From: Streptococcus pseudopneumoniae
GTDB lineage: Bacteria > Bacillota > Bacilli > Lactobacillales > Streptococcaceae
Length of the DNA stretch: 32,816 nucleotides
NCBI RefSeq assembly: GCF_001070715.1
Contig: NZ_JVRR01000008.1
Span: 1-32,816, forward strand
Direction: 5' to 3'
The position numbers and the translations under genes are program-made. The first letter of the stretch is position 1. The number at the start of each line of letters is the position of its first letter. Under the pieces are notes generated by a model. It did not search any database. It saw only the letters and a list, made by a program, of their open reading frames with translations, and was not told where the DNA came from. This document shows positions 15,928-24,910 of the stretch, piece after piece.

Positions 15928-16917
15928 TTATTCTGTATCTACAACAACATAACGATTTGGCTCATCACCTTCAGAGTAACTAGTCACGCCATCCATACGT
16001 GAAATAATACGATGGATAATCTTGCGTTCGCTATTTGACATAGGATCTGTCTGATGACTGCGTCCTTCTTCTAAAACACGAGTCGCCAATTTTTGCGCAT
16101 AGGTCTGCAAGACTTCTGCACGGTGTTCGACATAATCATTGACATTGATTGTAATGTAGAAGGTTCTTGAATAGCGGTTGTAAAGATAATTTTGAGCCAA
16201 CAGTTGCAAGGCCTTCAAGACTTTACCATGGTAGCCGATAATACGACCTGGTTCGTTAGTATCAATTTGCAAATTGATGCTACGACGGTTATAATCATTT
16301 GAAAGCGTGGCCTCAACATCCATATCATCAATAATTGTTTGAACATAAGTCGTTACTTCCGTAGCTACTTGTTCAATATCAAAGCTAGGTCCAACTTTCA
16401 AGCCCAAGTCTTCTAGTTCTTGACTTTCAGTTTGCTCAGCTTGGATTTCAATATTAGGAGTTTCTACTACTTCTTCGAGGTCAGTTTCTTCAAGTTGTAA
16501 TTCATTTAAAATCTCAATGTGACCAGTTTCTTCTAAGATAGTGCTGGCATGTCTTTCATGTTTTAAGATTTCAGCCTTGACTTCATCAGAAATACCTTGG
16601 CCTTCCTCTTCAATCTTTTTAATTGCTTCTACAACATGACCCAAATCAACAGTTGCTTCACTGACTGTTTTAACAGGCTCATTCAAATCATTGATTTGTT
16701 TTGGAACTCCCTTTACAGCTTGTTGGTTTGCTTTTACAACTGTCGTTTCACTAATAGCATCGATATCCACTTGGGCTGGTTTTTTACCAAATAAGCCAAG
16801 AAAGCCTTTTTTCTCACGAGAAATGACTTTGATATGAGCCTTCATTCTTGGAATATCTAATTCTTTCAATCCTTTCTGGATTGCTTCTTCAACAGTTGAA
16901 CCTGTAAATACTACCAT
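15928..16917 (-). CDS. jag: Jag / KhpB (EloR) RNA-binding protein
   Basis: Protein of 329 residues. The Jag-N domain (1-52) contains the KKGFLGLFG motif. It is followed by an acidic linker (about 60-180), a KH domain with the GRIIGYHG loop (224-231), and a C-terminal R3H domain with R298 and H302 in SERKIIHRI. It binds RNA with its partner KhpA and controls cell elongation in pneumococcus. A threonine at position 89 (SEATVD) fits the StkP phosphorylation site described for EloR, from memory. The linker is long compared with Bacillus Jag, as usual in streptococci. It follows yidC by 17 bases and forms the rnpA-yidC-jag operon. Confidence 0.94.
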   Translation of the reverse strand: MVVFTGSTVEEAIQKGLKELDIPRMKAHIKVISREKKGFLGLFGKKPAQVDIDAISETTVVKANQQAVKGVPKQINDLNEPVKTVSEATVDLGHVVEAIKKIEEEGQGISDEVKAEILKHERHASTILEETGHIEILNELQLEETDLEEVVETPNIEIQAEQTESQELEDLGLKVGPSFDIEQVATEVTTYVQTIIDDMDVEATLSNDYNRRSINLQIDTNEPGRIIGYHGKVLKALQLLAQNYLYNRYSRTFYITINVNDYVEHRAEVLQTYAQKLATRVLEEGRSHQTDPMSNSERKIIHRIISRMDGVTSYSEGDEPNRYVVVDTE

Positions 16918-16934
16918 TACCAGATTCCTCCTTA

Positions 16935-17765
16935 TTATTTCGTTTTCTGAGCCTTTTTCTTGGCTTTTCTTTTTCTATTTTCCAAATCTTTTTGTGCCTG
17001 TACTACGGCCTCGCGCTCTGCAATAATCTTGAATGGATTGTTCAAGAAATAGGTTTGCAAGACTTGATAAGCATTGGAAACTGCCCAGTAGAGCGCTACT
17101 CCGCTTGGAGCATAAACCCCAAAGATAAAAATCAAGACTGGAATCCCATACATCATCGCAGTCGTAGCACCATTACGCTCAGACAAGGCTTTGTTGGACA
17201 ACCAAGTACTTAAAAAGGTAAATACTGCCGCTAAAATCGGAAGAACAAGGGTTGTATCCACACCACCAAGGTTAATCCATAAGAAATGACCTGTCTTTAA
17301 AAAGTCAACTCTTGATAGAGCTTGGAACAAGGCCAAGATAACCGGCATCTGAATCAAAATCGGCCAAAGAGAATCTGACTGTCTGACACCCATTTCTTTA
17401 AAGACTTTACGCATTTCTTGCTCTAGCTTGGTTCTGCTTTCCATATCTCGACCTGGATATTGTTCTCGAAGCGCCTTAATGCGTGGCTGAGCTTCCTGCA
17501 TTTTTCTAGAAGCCACCATTTGCACTTGAAAGACTGGCAAGAGAACTGTACGAATCAAGACCGTAAAGAGAATAATCCCCACTCCGGTACTGATATCAAA
17601 CGATAAAAAGCGAATAATTTCCGCAAAGAAGTAAACAAATTTACTCCAAAAATCAGCCGAATCGGCTGTAATATCGCTAGTTGTCCCATTTGTTGCACAG
17701 GCTGCCATGATCAATAGAGACAGTCCTAGCAAACTAGTCAACTGTAGTTTCTTTTTCACTCCCAT
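16935..17765 (-). CDS. yidC: Membrane protein insertase YidC/OxaA
   Basis: Protein of 276 residues. It has a lipoprotein-type signal ending in the lipobox IMAAC (C23), then about five membrane segments of the 60KD_IMP/Oxa1 fold, with the conserved cytoplasmic loop containing [15 protein letters not shown]. The C-terminal tail is strongly basic ([15 protein letters not shown]), which helps bind ribosomes and is typical of the streptococcal YidC2 type. It inserts membrane proteins alone or with the Sec translocon. Streptococci usually carry two paralogues; this is the one next to jag. Its start overlaps the end of rnpA by 32 bases, which suggests coupled translation. Confidence 0.93.
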   Translation of the reverse strand: MGVKKKLQLTSLLGLSLLIMAACATNGTTSDITADSADFWSKFVYFFAEIIRFLSFDISTGVGIILFTVLIRTVLLPVFQVQMVASRKMQEAQPRIKALREQYPGRDMESRTKLEQEMRKVFKEMGVRQSDSLWPILIQMPVILALFQALSRVDFLKTGHFLWINLGGVDTTLVLPILAAVFTFLSTWLSNKALSERNGATTAMMYGIPVLIFIFGVYAPSGVALYWAVSNAYQVLQTYFLNNPFKIIAEREAVVQAQKDLENRKRKAKKKAQKTK

Positions 17766-18105
17766 TTCCTTCCTGGTAAATCTTTGATAATTTTAATACG
17801 TGGAGTAGGTTTTTCTCCATCTCTGCGTATCCCAAGGTTTCGACTCCTTTTCGAGCAATGACAACAAAGTCTACATCTTCTACCAGACTCCCTTTTGCAT
17901 TCTGGATAATATGCCGAATCCGTCGCTTGATTTGATTTCTAGTGACGGCATTCCCCAGTTTTTTGCTAACTGATAGACCTACTCGAAAATGGTTTTTCTG
18001 ATTTTCTAGTTGATAGACAACAAATTTGCGATTGGCAAAACTTGTCCCCTCCTTGAAAATCGCCTTAAAATCTTTCTCTCTTTTTACACGAAAGTTTTTC
18101 TTCAA
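17734..18105 (-). CDS. rnpA: Ribonuclease P protein component
   Basis: Protein of 123 residues, the protein subunit that helps RNase P RNA trim the 5' leader of tRNA precursors. The RNR signature is in [19 protein letters not shown] (about residues 50-68), with [10 protein letters not shown] before it. The start is a TTG at 18105 with GGAG 7 bases upstream. An in-frame TGA two codons earlier leaves no other start near the conserved N-terminus [12 protein letters not shown]. It is first in the rnpA-yidC-jag operon. rpmH, often next to rnpA in other bacteria, is not here. Confidence 0.95.
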   Translation of the reverse strand: MKKNFRVKREKDFKAIFKEGTSFANRKFVVYQLENQKNHFRVGLSVSKKLGNAVTRNQIKRRIRHIIQNAKGSLVEDVDFVVIARKGVETLGYAEMEKNLLHVLKLSKIYQEGNGSEKETTVD

Positions 18106-18134
18106 AACTCAACTCCATCTATTAAATTACTACT

Positions 18135-18162
18135 ATTATACCATATTTTTCAAAAAAGCCAA
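18135..18162 (-). promoter_or_regulatory. Promoter of rnpA-yidC-jag
   Basis: On the minus strand: extended -10 TGG-TATAAT (hexamer at 18135-18140), a 16-bp spacer, and -35 TTGGCT (18157-18162). Confidence 0.65.
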
Positions 18163-18190
18163 TCATAGCAAGGTTTTGCACAATTTCATC

Positions 18191-18224
18191 AGAAAAAGAA
18201 GCTGGAAAAATCTCTTTCCCAACT
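18191..18224 (-). terminator. Terminator of ackA
   Basis: Stem of 10 pairs with two G-U (18200-18209 with 18215-18224), followed on the minus strand by a T-rich run (complement of 18191-18199). It lies 30 bases after the ackA stop. Confidence 0.75.
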
Positions 18225-18254
18225 CCTTGCACTGAATATTTTTTCTAATTTTAC

Positions 18255-19445
18255 TTATTTTTTTAAGCGTTCAACGTCACGGGCAATGACTAATTCTTCA
18301 TCTGTTGGAATAACTAAGACACGGATTTTAGCTGCCTCTGTTGAGATGTCTCCTGTCACACCAAAGACGTTCTTCTCTGGATCAACATCACAGCCGAACC
18401 AAGAGATACCTGAAATAACATCTTCACGTACATCGGTTGCATTTTCTCCTACACCCGCTGTAAAGATAATAGCATCTGCTCCGTTTAGGACTGCGAGGTA
18501 TTGACCGATATGTTTTTGGATACGATCAACATACATTTCATAAGCCAAGGTGGCATCGTGATCTCCTGCTTCTTTCGCAGCAATCACATCACGCATATCA
18601 CTAGATTTACTTGAAACACCCATTAGTCCTGATTCACGATTAAGGACGTGACTAATGTCTTCAGGAGTATTAAAGTCCTCTGTATATTGCATTAAATAAG
18701 GAATGATAGCTGGGTCAATATCCCCTGTACGAGTTCCCATCATCACACCACCAAGTGGAGTGAATCCCATTGAAGTATCAACAGATTGACCACCCTTAAC
18801 AGCTGTGATAGAAGCTCCATTACCGATATGGCAAGTAATCAATTTCAAGTCCTCTAATGGACGTCCCAAGAGTTTTGCTGCTTCTCCTGCTACAAACTGG
18901 TGACTTGTACCGTGGGCACCGTATTTACGAACCTTGTTTTCTGTGTAATATTTTGTTGGTAGAGGGTAGCGATAAGCTTTCTCTGGCATACTTGTGTGGA
19001 ATGAAGTATCAAAAACAACTACACTGGTAATGTCTGGTAACAATTCCTTGAAGGCACGAACACCTGCTGCATTGGCTGGATTGTGAAGAGGAGCCAACAA
19101 ACTCAACTCTTCAACTTTTTCTAAAACATCTCCTTCAACAACTGTTGATTCTTTGAAATATTCTCCACCTGCAACAACACGGTGTCCAACACCTGTAATC
19201 TCATCATAAGCCTTGATAATATCGAAACGAATCAAGTCATCCAATAAAATTTTAACGGCTTGTGTGTGATTTTCGATATCCAAAATTTGTTGTTCAGAAC
19301 GGCCGTCAAATTTTACAGTTGAAATTGAATCTTTCAAACCGATACGTTCAATCAAACCTTTCGCCAATACTTTTTCTTCTGGCATTAAGTATAATTGCCA
19401 TTTCAAACTTGAACTTCCTGCATTGATTGCAATTGTTTTTGTCAT
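18255..19445 (-). CDS. ackA: Acetate kinase
   Basis: Protein of 396 residues, full length. It interconverts acetyl phosphate plus ADP and acetate plus ATP, the ATP-yielding end of the acetate branch. It shows the ASKHA-fold signatures NAGSSSLKW at the N-terminus, [19 protein letters not shown] and the nucleotide-binding [12 protein letters not shown] and FTAGVGENA. Start ATG at 19445 with AAGGGG upstream. It has its own promoter overlapping the 3' end of the upstream methyltransferase gene, and a cre-like site at the predicted start of transcription. Confidence 0.96.
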   Translation of the reverse strand: MTKTIAINAGSSSLKWQLYLMPEEKVLAKGLIERIGLKDSISTVKFDGRSEQQILDIENHTQAVKILLDDLIRFDIIKAYDEITGVGHRVVAGGEYFKESTVVEGDVLEKVEELSLLAPLHNPANAAGVRAFKELLPDITSVVVFDTSFHTSMPEKAYRYPLPTKYYTENKVRKYGAHGTSHQFVAGEAAKLLGRPLEDLKLITCHIGNGASITAVKGGQSVDTSMGFTPLGGVMMGTRTGDIDPAIIPYLMQYTEDFNTPEDISHVLNRESGLMGVSSKSSDMRDVIAAKEAGDHDATLAYEMYVDRIQKHIGQYLAVLNGADAIIFTAGVGENATDVREDVISGISWFGCDVDPEKNVFGVTGDISTEAAKIRVLVIPTDEELVIARDVERLKK

Positions 19446-19459
19446 AACATGATACCCCT

Positions 19460-19505
19460 TTTAAGCGTTTTCAACTATTATAACAAAATCTATTTTATAT
19501 TTCAG
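19460..19505 (-). promoter_or_regulatory. Promoter of ackA with a cre-like site
   Basis: On the minus strand: -10 TATAAT (19477-19482) and -35 CTGAAA (19500-19505), 17-bp spacer. TGAAAACGCTTAAA (19460-19473) matches the cre consensus except for one of the last bases, and it lies at the expected transcription start. The -35 lies inside the end of the upstream gene. Confidence 0.55.
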
Positions 19506-20448
19506 TACCTTGAGTCCATTTTTGAAAATTTTCTTTAAATTTCATTAAAACACTTGCATCTTGTAAGCTAGCAAGTGGATAAATAAAGGGTTCTACTGCT
19601 ATTTCACTTTTCTTCTGTAAGATAAAAATAGTCTTGGATTGTTTAGCATTAGCAAAGAGATTTTCAGGTAAACTAATCATAGCAACCAGACTTGCCTCCT
19701 CTTTCAACCAGCCTTTCAACAAATCACTTTGAGGACTGGTCAACAAATCACTCGGAGCTAGAAAAATAGCATATCCATCTGACTTGAGGTACTTAAGTCC
19801 TTGTTCCATGAGCAAGTGATGGGCGTAAGTATGTTCTTGACTAGAGGCAACTTGATGGCGCGACGCAACAGCATCATCAGGATAATAGCCGACAGGCAAG
19901 TCGCTGATGACCACGTCGCTTTCTTTGAGCATTTGTGGACGAACCGCATCTCCTTGGACAAAGCCAGCCTGCAAACCAATTACATCTGCTATACTAGCTG
20001 CCAAATCAATCAGCAAATTATCCACTTCCATTCCCAAATAATCCACCTTTTTATCAAGCGAGGTCAAGAAAGTAGCGCCCAAAATTCCCATCCCAGAACC
20101 CATTTCGAGGATAGTGATTTCCTTCTCTGTAAACAACTCCTCCACAATAAACACCAAAAGTAAAGCAATAGCATCTGGTGTAAACTGGTGATTGGCCTGC
20201 AGGGGCTCTGTCTGCCCAGCCTTCATCAAGAGAAACTGGTAGGTCTTGAGCCATTCTTCTTTGCGTAGTGCTAAACGCTTAAGAGCCTGATTGTTGTCTT
20301 TGACCTGATTTAGCTCAGTCTCGCCATCCAGATAGATGCTATTTTGCTCCACTAAGGCGTCATAAAAGTTGGTCGCCAAATCACTTTGGATGACTTGGAC
20401 ATTCTCTAGTAAATAGGTATAAGCTTGTTCAATTTTTTCAAAATCCAT
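19495..20448 (-). CDS. YtxK-like N6-adenine-type methyltransferase
   Basis: Protein of 317 residues with an N-terminal helical part (1-95) and a class I SAM-dependent methyltransferase domain. Motif I is ILEMGSGMGILG, the acidic motif II is YLGMEVDN, and the catalytic motif is SDLPVGYY in place of the NPPY/DPPF of true adenine methyltransferases. This is the YtxK type commonly found downstream of comG and upstream of ackA in Firmicutes; its substrate is not established. The changed catalytic motif leaves DNA methylation uncertain. It lies 59 bases after the upstream methyltransferase gene and its terminator, so it may have its own weak promoter or depend on read-through. Confidence 0.82.
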   Translation of the reverse strand: MDFEKIEQAYTYLLENVQVIQSDLATNFYDALVEQNSIYLDGETELNQVKDNNQALKRLALRKEEWLKTYQFLLMKAGQTEPLQANHQFTPDAIALLLVFIVEELFTEKEITILEMGSGMGILGATFLTSLDKKVDYLGMEVDNLLIDLAASIADVIGLQAGFVQGDAVRPQMLKESDVVISDLPVGYYPDDAVASRHQVASSQEHTYAHHLLMEQGLKYLKSDGYAIFLAPSDLLTSPQSDLLKGWLKEEASLVAMISLPENLFANAKQSKTIFILQKKSEIAVEPFIYPLASLQDASVLMKFKENFQKWTQGTEI

Positions 20449-20491
20449 ATTCCTATCTTATCAAATTTCCCTTCTTTTTTCCATCGTTATA

Positions 20492-20524
20492 AAAAATCAC
20501 TTCCTGACTAGGCGAGTGATTTTT
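20492..20524 (-). terminator. Terminator overlapping the end of the small methyltransferase gene
   Basis: Arms AAAAATCACTT (20492-20502) and GAGTGATTTTT (20514-20524) pair with one wobble. On the minus strand T-rich sequence follows. The stem spans the stop codon at 20508-20510. Confidence 0.7.
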
Positions 20525-21095
20525 GGGCTACTGTTAAAAAGAGTTCTGAGTAATTTCCTTGAAACAGGTCTTCAGCACTGTAAAGAATCTGACTATCAAT
20601 GCTCAAAAAACCAAACTGGGCTAGCTTGTTTTCCAGTTCAGGCAATTCAAATCCATGATGGTTAGCTTCTGTCTTGGTAAAATCAGCAAGTAAAAGTTGT
20701 CCGTTTTCTCTTAGATGTTGATGAAACAGTAAGAGAGCCGCATCCAAATCAGGCATATGATGAAGAACCCGACAAACAACAATGAGATCAAACTCTTTCT
20801 CCAAGGGGGTTTCCAGTAAATCTTGCTCCAAAAACTGGATATTCTTGATGTCTTGTCGCTCCACTTTCAAACGAGCTTGCTCCAGCATTTTCTCCGAAAT
20901 ATCTACCAATGTTACAGACTTGGCCTGCTCGGCTAGGGGCAAGGCTAATAGACCCGTCCCTCCACCGAAATCCAAAATTTCTTTGTCTGATAGAAGATCA
21001 ATCTGTTTCTCGACTGCTTGACAAACCAAGTTTGCAAGAAAGATATTTTTAGGGGAATCGAAAGTTTCTGCTTTGTGGTTAAAATCATGTTTCAT
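20508..21095 (-). CDS. Small-molecule-type class I SAM methyltransferase
   Basis: Protein of 195 residues with a Methyltransf_11/25-type Rossmann fold. Motif I is ILDFGGGTGLLALPLA, followed by VTLVDISEKMLEQA, then NIQFLEQDLLE and FDLIVVCRVLHHMPD. The substrate cannot be told from sequence; similarity is to small-molecule or quinone methyltransferases such as the UbiE/YcgJ group. It lies 32 bases after comGG, so it is likely the last gene of the competence operon transcript. The start ATG at 21095 has no clear Shine-Dalgarno sequence, which suggests weak or coupled translation. Confidence 0.8.
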   Translation of the reverse strand: MKHDFNHKAETFDSPKNIFLANLVCQAVEKQIDLLSDKEILDFGGGTGLLALPLAEQAKSVTLVDISEKMLEQARLKVERQDIKNIQFLEQDLLETPLEKEFDLIVVCRVLHHMPDLDAALLLFHQHLRENGQLLLADFTKTEANHHGFELPELENKLAQFGFLSIDSQILYSAEDLFQGNYSELFLTVAQKSLA

Positions 21096-21127
21096 ATTTT
21101 TAGTTTAGCACAAAGTAGCTTGATTAG

Positions 21128-21541
21128 CTAGGAATTCTCTTTCTTTTCAGGCTTCTCTTCTGATTTTTTCTTCTCCGCTTTTTCACTTGAATCAGTCACG
21201 ACCTCTTCCTTTTTATCTCTTTTCTCTTCTTTGATTTTGACTGAAGGAAACAGAAACTCATATTGACTCTTAGGCGTGCGAACCCTCGTCACTAAGCCTG
21301 TTTTCTTGTTTTGATAGGTTACCTGACCTAGATTAAAAACCTGTTCCCCACTTTCTTGCTCGGCTTTATCCTTGGTTCGTTTAGCCATAGCAAAAGCAAT
21401 CAGTTTTTCTTTATTTAAAGCATAGTCTTGATAGTGGGCGACTTGTCGGTTCAAGTAAAATTGCAACAAAAGACTAAAGATGGCTGCCATGGTGACTGCA
21501 TAGAGGAGAACACCTGCCTTAACTTTTTTCTTTTTCCACAC
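21128..21541 (-). CDS. comGG: Competence pilus minor pseudopilin ComGG
   Basis: Protein of 137 residues (CglG in pneumococcus). Residues about 10-28 form one hydrophobic segment after a lysine-rich start (WKKKKVKAG). Unlike ComGC/D/F there is no obvious processing site. The C-terminal 35 residues are almost entirely Lys, Glu and Ser ([18 protein letters not shown] and similar). It is a minor component helping assembly of the DNA-uptake pilus. The start codon is GTG at 21541, inside the comGF end, with GGGAG about 10 bases upstream. It overlaps comGF by 23 bases. Confidence 0.87.
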   Translation of the reverse strand: MWKKKKVKAGVLLYAVTMAAIFSLLLQFYLNRQVAHYQDYALNKEKLIAFAMAKRTKDKAEQESGEQVFNLGQVTYQNKKTGLVTRVRTPKSQYEFLFPSVKIKEEKRDKKEEVVTDSSEKAEKKKSEEKPEKKENS

Positions 21542-21980
21542 GATAGATGAACTCCCTTTCTAAGCCTTTTTGGAATTGAAAACGAAAGCGCACCAGTTGA
21601 TTCTCCTCTGTAATCTGTACGGATTTGAGCCCATAAACCATAGGTTGATAACCTCGTCCACTGGCATCAGTTTTTCGAAAATCATCTGATTTGGATTTAC
21701 CCATAGCGATATCCTTGCCATCTTGCTTCATATAGAGGCGATTGCCCTCCACTTTTTCGAACTTCGAACGATCTAATTCTGCCTCCAGCTGGTCCACAAA
21801 TAAGAGCCACTCTTTTTGCTCGCTTTGTTGCTGGTAGCGAACTTCTGAAATGAGGAGCTGACTCATGGCTTGAAAGAGGAGTAAACTTCCACTGATGACA
21901 ATAAGGGCAATCAGGGATTCTAGCAGGGTAAAAGCCTTGATTTTATGGCTCTTTGATAGCCAACAACTGTTCTGAACCAT
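21519..21980 (-). CDS. comGF: Competence pilus minor pseudopilin ComGF
   Basis: Protein of 153 residues (CglF). A short basic leader is followed by the prepilin processing site and hydrophobic helix [18 protein letters not shown]; ComC would cut before the F. The rest is a soluble beta domain of the ComGF family. The frame is open to 22004, but the ATG at 21980 has a perfect GGAGG 6 bases upstream, so I chose it. It overlaps comGE by 38 bases and comGG by 23. Confidence 0.9.
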   Translation of the reverse strand: MVQNSCWLSKSHKIKAFTLLESLIALIVISGSLLLFQAMSQLLISEVRYQQQSEQKEWLLFVDQLEAELDRSKFEKVEGNRLYMKQDGKDIAMGKSKSDDFRKTDASGRGYQPMVYGLKSVQITEENQLVRFRFQFQKGLEREFIYRVEKEKS

Positions 21981-22245
21981 GATAAACCTCCAATCCCTTT
22001 TCACTAGAAAACACCTGAATCTCCACTCCGTTTATGTTTACCTGATTTTGACCTGTCTGCAAGGCCATCTTAGCTACCCTCAAGACTTCTTCCTTTTGCA
22101 AGATTTTTGCTTCTTCTTGTCTATTTTTCTGAATTTGTCCCAAAAGGAGGGTAGCAATACTGGCAAAGATAGCTAGAGCAACTACTGCTTCCAGTAAAAT
22201 CACTGCCCTAATTTTTTGTTTCCTTAATGCGTTTAATTTTTCCAT
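21943..22245 (-). CDS. comGE: Competence pilus minor pseudopilin ComGE
   Basis: Protein of 100 residues (CglE). It has a basic leader ([13 protein letters not shown]) and a pilin-like hydrophobic helix with the glutamate typical of position 5 ([16 protein letters not shown]). It is a minor pseudopilin of the competence pilus. AGGA sits only one or two bases before the ATG at 22245, so translation probably depends on coupling to comGD, with which it overlaps by 38 bases. Confidence 0.88.
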   Translation of the reverse strand: MEKLNALRKQKIRAVILLEAVVALAIFASIATLLLGQIQKNRQEEAKILQKEEVLRVAKMALQTGQNQVNINGVEIQVFSSEKGLEVYHGSEQLLAIKEP

Positions 22246-22642
22246 TTCCTAGATATAATTGATAACGAATCGCTCCGTTACTGGTCTGAAATTCAACCTT
22301 AGCCAGGGACGAATTGCCCCCAGTTCGGTCAAATGTGATACTTTGTCCCGATGGTGCCTGAAGTCCTTTAGGAACTGTCAACTTTTGACTGCCATTACTG
22401 ATCGTCTGCCCATCTAAGTTTAGATTAGTCTTTTGCTGACTAGCTACACTGCGTTTTTGGGTTTCCCGATAGAGTTCTTCAAACTCCATAAAGAAAATCT
22501 GCTCCTCTACCGCCGCAAAAGTGGACTGTACAGAGCCGGACAAGCCCAAGGCAAGGATACTCACAAGCCCCAAAACCAAGAGACTTTCAAGCATGGTAAA
22601 GGCCTTAATCTGCAACGGTTTGACTGGTATTTTGTTTAGCAT
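22208..22642 (-). CDS. comGD: Competence pilus minor pseudopilin ComGD
   Basis: Protein of 144 residues (CglD). The prepilin signature is KAFTMLESLLVLGLVSILALG, with processing expected before the F after a 14-residue leader. The C-terminal soluble domain includes the conserved TFDRTGG-like stretch (SITFDRTGGNSS). The frame continues upstream to an ATG at 22687, but that start would overlap comGC more and give an unusually long leader; neither start has a strong Shine-Dalgarno sequence. Overlaps comGC by 38 bases and comGE by 38. Confidence 0.87.
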   Translation of the reverse strand: MLNKIPVKPLQIKAFTMLESLLVLGLVSILALGLSGSVQSTFAAVEEQIFFMEFEELYRETQKRSVASQQKTNLNLDGQTISNGSQKLTVPKGLQAPSGQSITFDRTGGNSSLAKVEFQTSNGAIRYQLYLGNGKIKRIKETKN

Positions 22643-22928
22643 GGTATTCTTTATAAGCTTTAGCCTGTTCTTCTGTGATGCGATCATCTGCTTGTAATTT
22701 GCTTAGAGTAGCCTCTTCATTTTTATTCAAACTATAAAGCTCTGCCTGACTTTCCACCACCTTAACAACAGCAGCTTTTCCTTTGTCATTGACTGCTTCT
22801 TTTTGCTTAGTCAGACTAGGTACAAAGAGCAAGAGAAGTACGCTGATGATGAGCAAGACCACCAACATCTCCACCAATGTAAAAGCTTTAACCTTAGCTT
22901 TTTTCAAGAATGTCATCATTTTTTTCAT
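22605..22928 (-). CDS. comGC: Major competence pseudopilin ComGC
   Basis: Protein of 107 residues (CglC), the main subunit of the type IV competence pilus that captures DNA. The class III signal is KVKAFTLVEMLVVLLIISVLLLL, cut before F16 by the prepilin peptidase, which also methylates the new N-terminus. E20 is the conserved glutamate at mature position 5. The soluble part is helical (NDKGKAAVVKVVESQAELY). The ATG at 22928 overlaps the comGB stop region (TGAAATG), with GGAGG 12 bases upstream; ATGs a few codons later are possible starts. Confidence 0.93.
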   Translation of the reverse strand: MKKMMTFLKKAKVKAFTLVEMLVVLLIISVLLLLFVPSLTKQKEAVNDKGKAAVVKVVESQAELYSLNKNEEATLSKLQADDRITEEQAKAYKEYHAKQNTSQTVAD

Positions 22929-22929
22929 T

Positions 22930-23946
22930 TCAAAAATTTACCTCCATATTTTGATACATGGGCATGAGCATTGCCGCATAAAGTAAAACGATAATCAATG
23001 CCACAAAGATAAAAACCAGTGGCTGCACCAGATTCATGGTGCGATTGACTCGGGTAAAAAAGGCTTCCCAAGTTTTTTCAGCATAGATTTCCAACTCACT
23101 ACCCAGCTTGGACTTGACTTCCCCATACTCGATGATGAGACTCAACTCTTTTTTAAAGAAAGGATAGGTTGCTATGGTTTGAGAAAATTCGCGACCATTT
23201 TGTAGGGCTTGAGCCAGATCTTGACCGATTTCTTTAAAGAGCTGGGAACCTTGTTCCTGCATGATCTGAAAAATCTGCGTCAGTTCCATCCCCTGAGAAA
23301 TCATATTCCCCCACTCACGCGCATAATAGGCTGTCAAATAAGTCTGCACAAAGATTCCAAAAAAGGGAAGGCGTGCTAAGATAGAAAAGACGCGCATCTT
23401 AGAACTTCTTTTATAAAAAGTTAGTGCTAAAAGGACACCTACTGAAATAAACCCTACCATTCCTAGAAAGATTTGTGGCAGATTACCGATAATTTGAGTG
23501 GCAATATTGCTACTATCCAGTTGTGGTAGCAAGTAATTCCGTAGTCCCAGCATAATTAAGAGAAGAAATCCCAGCAAAATCAAAGGATAGGTCGCTACTT
23601 CAATTAGTTTTTTCTTGACCTTGGCCAGATTGTCTAGATATTCTTCTATCTTTCCCAAACTCAGGTGAAGATTGCCATGGCCTTCCGCTAGGGATAACTG
23701 AGTGACAATGGCACTTGAAAATCCCAAACTTTCCATCATTTCTGAGAATGATTTCCCCTGAGACAAGCCCGTGCGCATCTGGGTCACACACTGCTTGTCC
23801 AATAAGGCACTCCTATCTAAAAAGGAGATGGTCTCCACCAGATGAAAACCACTGGAAAAGAGATTGTTAAACAAGGTGATGATATTTTTTTGCTTAGCTG
23901 TAGCTAATTTTTTCCGTTTCAGCCTGAAGACTTGTGATATGTCCAT
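22930..23946 (-). CDS. comGB: Competence pilus inner-membrane platform ComGB
   Basis: Protein of 338 residues from the chosen start (CglB). It is a GspF/PilC-type polytopic protein with the duplicated T2SSF domain. The first copy is about residues 15-140, the second about 215-330, with hydrophobic segments near 145-165, 180-200 and the C-terminus (VFIFVALIIVLLYAAMLMP). It anchors the pilus assembly ATPase ComGA. In-frame ATGs are at 23973 and 23946. I kept 23946 because it matches the usual length, though Shine-Dalgarno sequences are weak. It overlaps comGA by 53 bases. Confidence 0.9.
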   Translation of the reverse strand: MDISQVFRLKRKKLATAKQKNIITLFNNLFSSGFHLVETISFLDRSALLDKQCVTQMRTGLSQGKSFSEMMESLGFSSAIVTQLSLAEGHGNLHLSLGKIEEYLDNLAKVKKKLIEVATYPLILLGFLLLIMLGLRNYLLPQLDSSNIATQIIGNLPQIFLGMVGFISVGVLLALTFYKRSSKMRVFSILARLPFFGIFVQTYLTAYYAREWGNMISQGMELTQIFQIMQEQGSQLFKEIGQDLAQALQNGREFSQTIATYPFFKKELSLIIEYGEVKSKLGSELEIYAEKTWEAFFTRVNRTMNLVQPLVFIFVALIIVLLYAAMLMPMYQNMEVNF

Positions 23947-24835
23947 CTTTAAGAAGCTGGTCAATCTGTTCATTCCAGCTAGTTGGCTGGTGTTCTTGAT
24001 AGTCTTTGTTTGCAAAGTCAACTATTCCTCCTCCCCCGATTAATCTCTGGTAACAGACTCCTTGCAGAACGACTGCCAACTCTTCCTCACTCACACCCAA
24101 CTCCAACAGGCGCTCATAAACACCTCGAATACTCTTGGCATGAATGGTTGAAAAGACTGTCGCACCTGTCAAACTAGCTCTGACCACTGCACGCGCCGTC
24201 TCGCTGTCCCGAATTTCTCCGATAATCAAAAGATCAGGACGATGACGTAAGGAAAGCTTAATCAGATTTTCATAGGTCAGTCCAATTGCTTCATTTAACT
24301 GCAACTGGAGCATGTCGTCCTGCTTGATCTCAACCGGATCTTCAATGGACATGACTTGTTGTCCCTTAAAAAGTGACTTGGCCAATTCGTGCATCAGGGT
24401 CGTCTTGCCACTTCCGACTGGACCAGCAAAAAGATAAAGTCCCCGTTGCCTATACTGCTTGCCCAGTTCTTCAATATCCTGAAACCAAAAATGCAAGTCC
24501 TGCTCCTCATCGTGCAACAAGCGAATCACTAAACTCTCATGCCCTCGATAATCACCTACAGTAGATAAACGCAAGGACGCCATCTTCTGGTCATAGGCAT
24601 AATCACAGGAACCAAGTTGACTACGTCGCTTTTCTCCCACATTCATACCCGCCACAAACTTAAAGTGACTGATGACGGCCGCAAACTTTTCAAAATCATA
24701 AGAACCGATTTTACAGCGCTCGTCTCCTATCCTCATATAAAGCTCATAAGCGTCTAACTTAGGGACAAAATAAATATCCTGCGCCCCTTTTTTCCGAGCC
24801 GAACGAATAATTTCTTGTGCAATTTCTTGAACCAT
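23894..24835 (-). CDS. comGA: Competence pilus assembly ATPase ComGA
   Basis: Protein of 313 residues (CglA), a PilB/GspE-type traffic ATPase powering pilus assembly for DNA uptake. Walker A is GPVGSGKTT (138-146), the Asp box includes MSIEDPVE, Walker B is LLIIGEIRD (202-210), and the His box is in TGATVFSTIHAKS. Compared with PilB it lacks the long N-terminal domain, as is normal for ComGA. First gene of the operon; the ATG at 24835 follows GAGGAGG. Preceded by the ComX box at 24856-24863, so it is switched on only during competence. Confidence 0.95.
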   Translation of the reverse strand: MVQEIAQEIIRSARKKGAQDIYFVPKLDAYELYMRIGDERCKIGSYDFEKFAAVISHFKFVAGMNVGEKRRSQLGSCDYAYDQKMASLRLSTVGDYRGHESLVIRLLHDEEQDLHFWFQDIEELGKQYRQRGLYLFAGPVGSGKTTLMHELAKSLFKGQQVMSIEDPVEIKQDDMLQLQLNEAIGLTYENLIKLSLRHRPDLLIIGEIRDSETARAVVRASLTGATVFSTIHAKSIRGVYERLLELGVSEEELAVVLQGVCYQRLIGGGGIVDFANKDYQEHQPTSWNEQIDQLLKDGHITSLQAETEKISYS

Positions 24836-24855
24836 ACTTACCTCCTCACCTATAC

Positions 24856-24863
24856 TATTCGCA
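24856..24863 (-). promoter_or_regulatory. ComX (SigX) combox of the comG operon
   Basis: TGCGAATA on the minus strand, one base from the combox consensus TACGAATA, with a T-rich stretch upstream. It starts 21 bases before the comGA ATG. This places the operon in the late competence regulon read by the alternative sigma factor ComX. Confidence 0.85.
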
Positions 24864-24874
24864 AAAATTTGGAA

Positions 24875-24905
24875 AATAAAAAAAGCAACTCCAAAAAAGT
24901 TACTT
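24875..24905 (-). terminator. Terminator of the DUF1033 gene
   Basis: 7-bp stem AGCAACT (24884-24890) with AGTTACT (24899-24905), one wobble, followed on the minus strand by a long T-run (complement of 24875-24883). It isolates the comG promoter from upstream transcription. Confidence 0.8.
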
Positions 24906-24910
24906 TTTCT

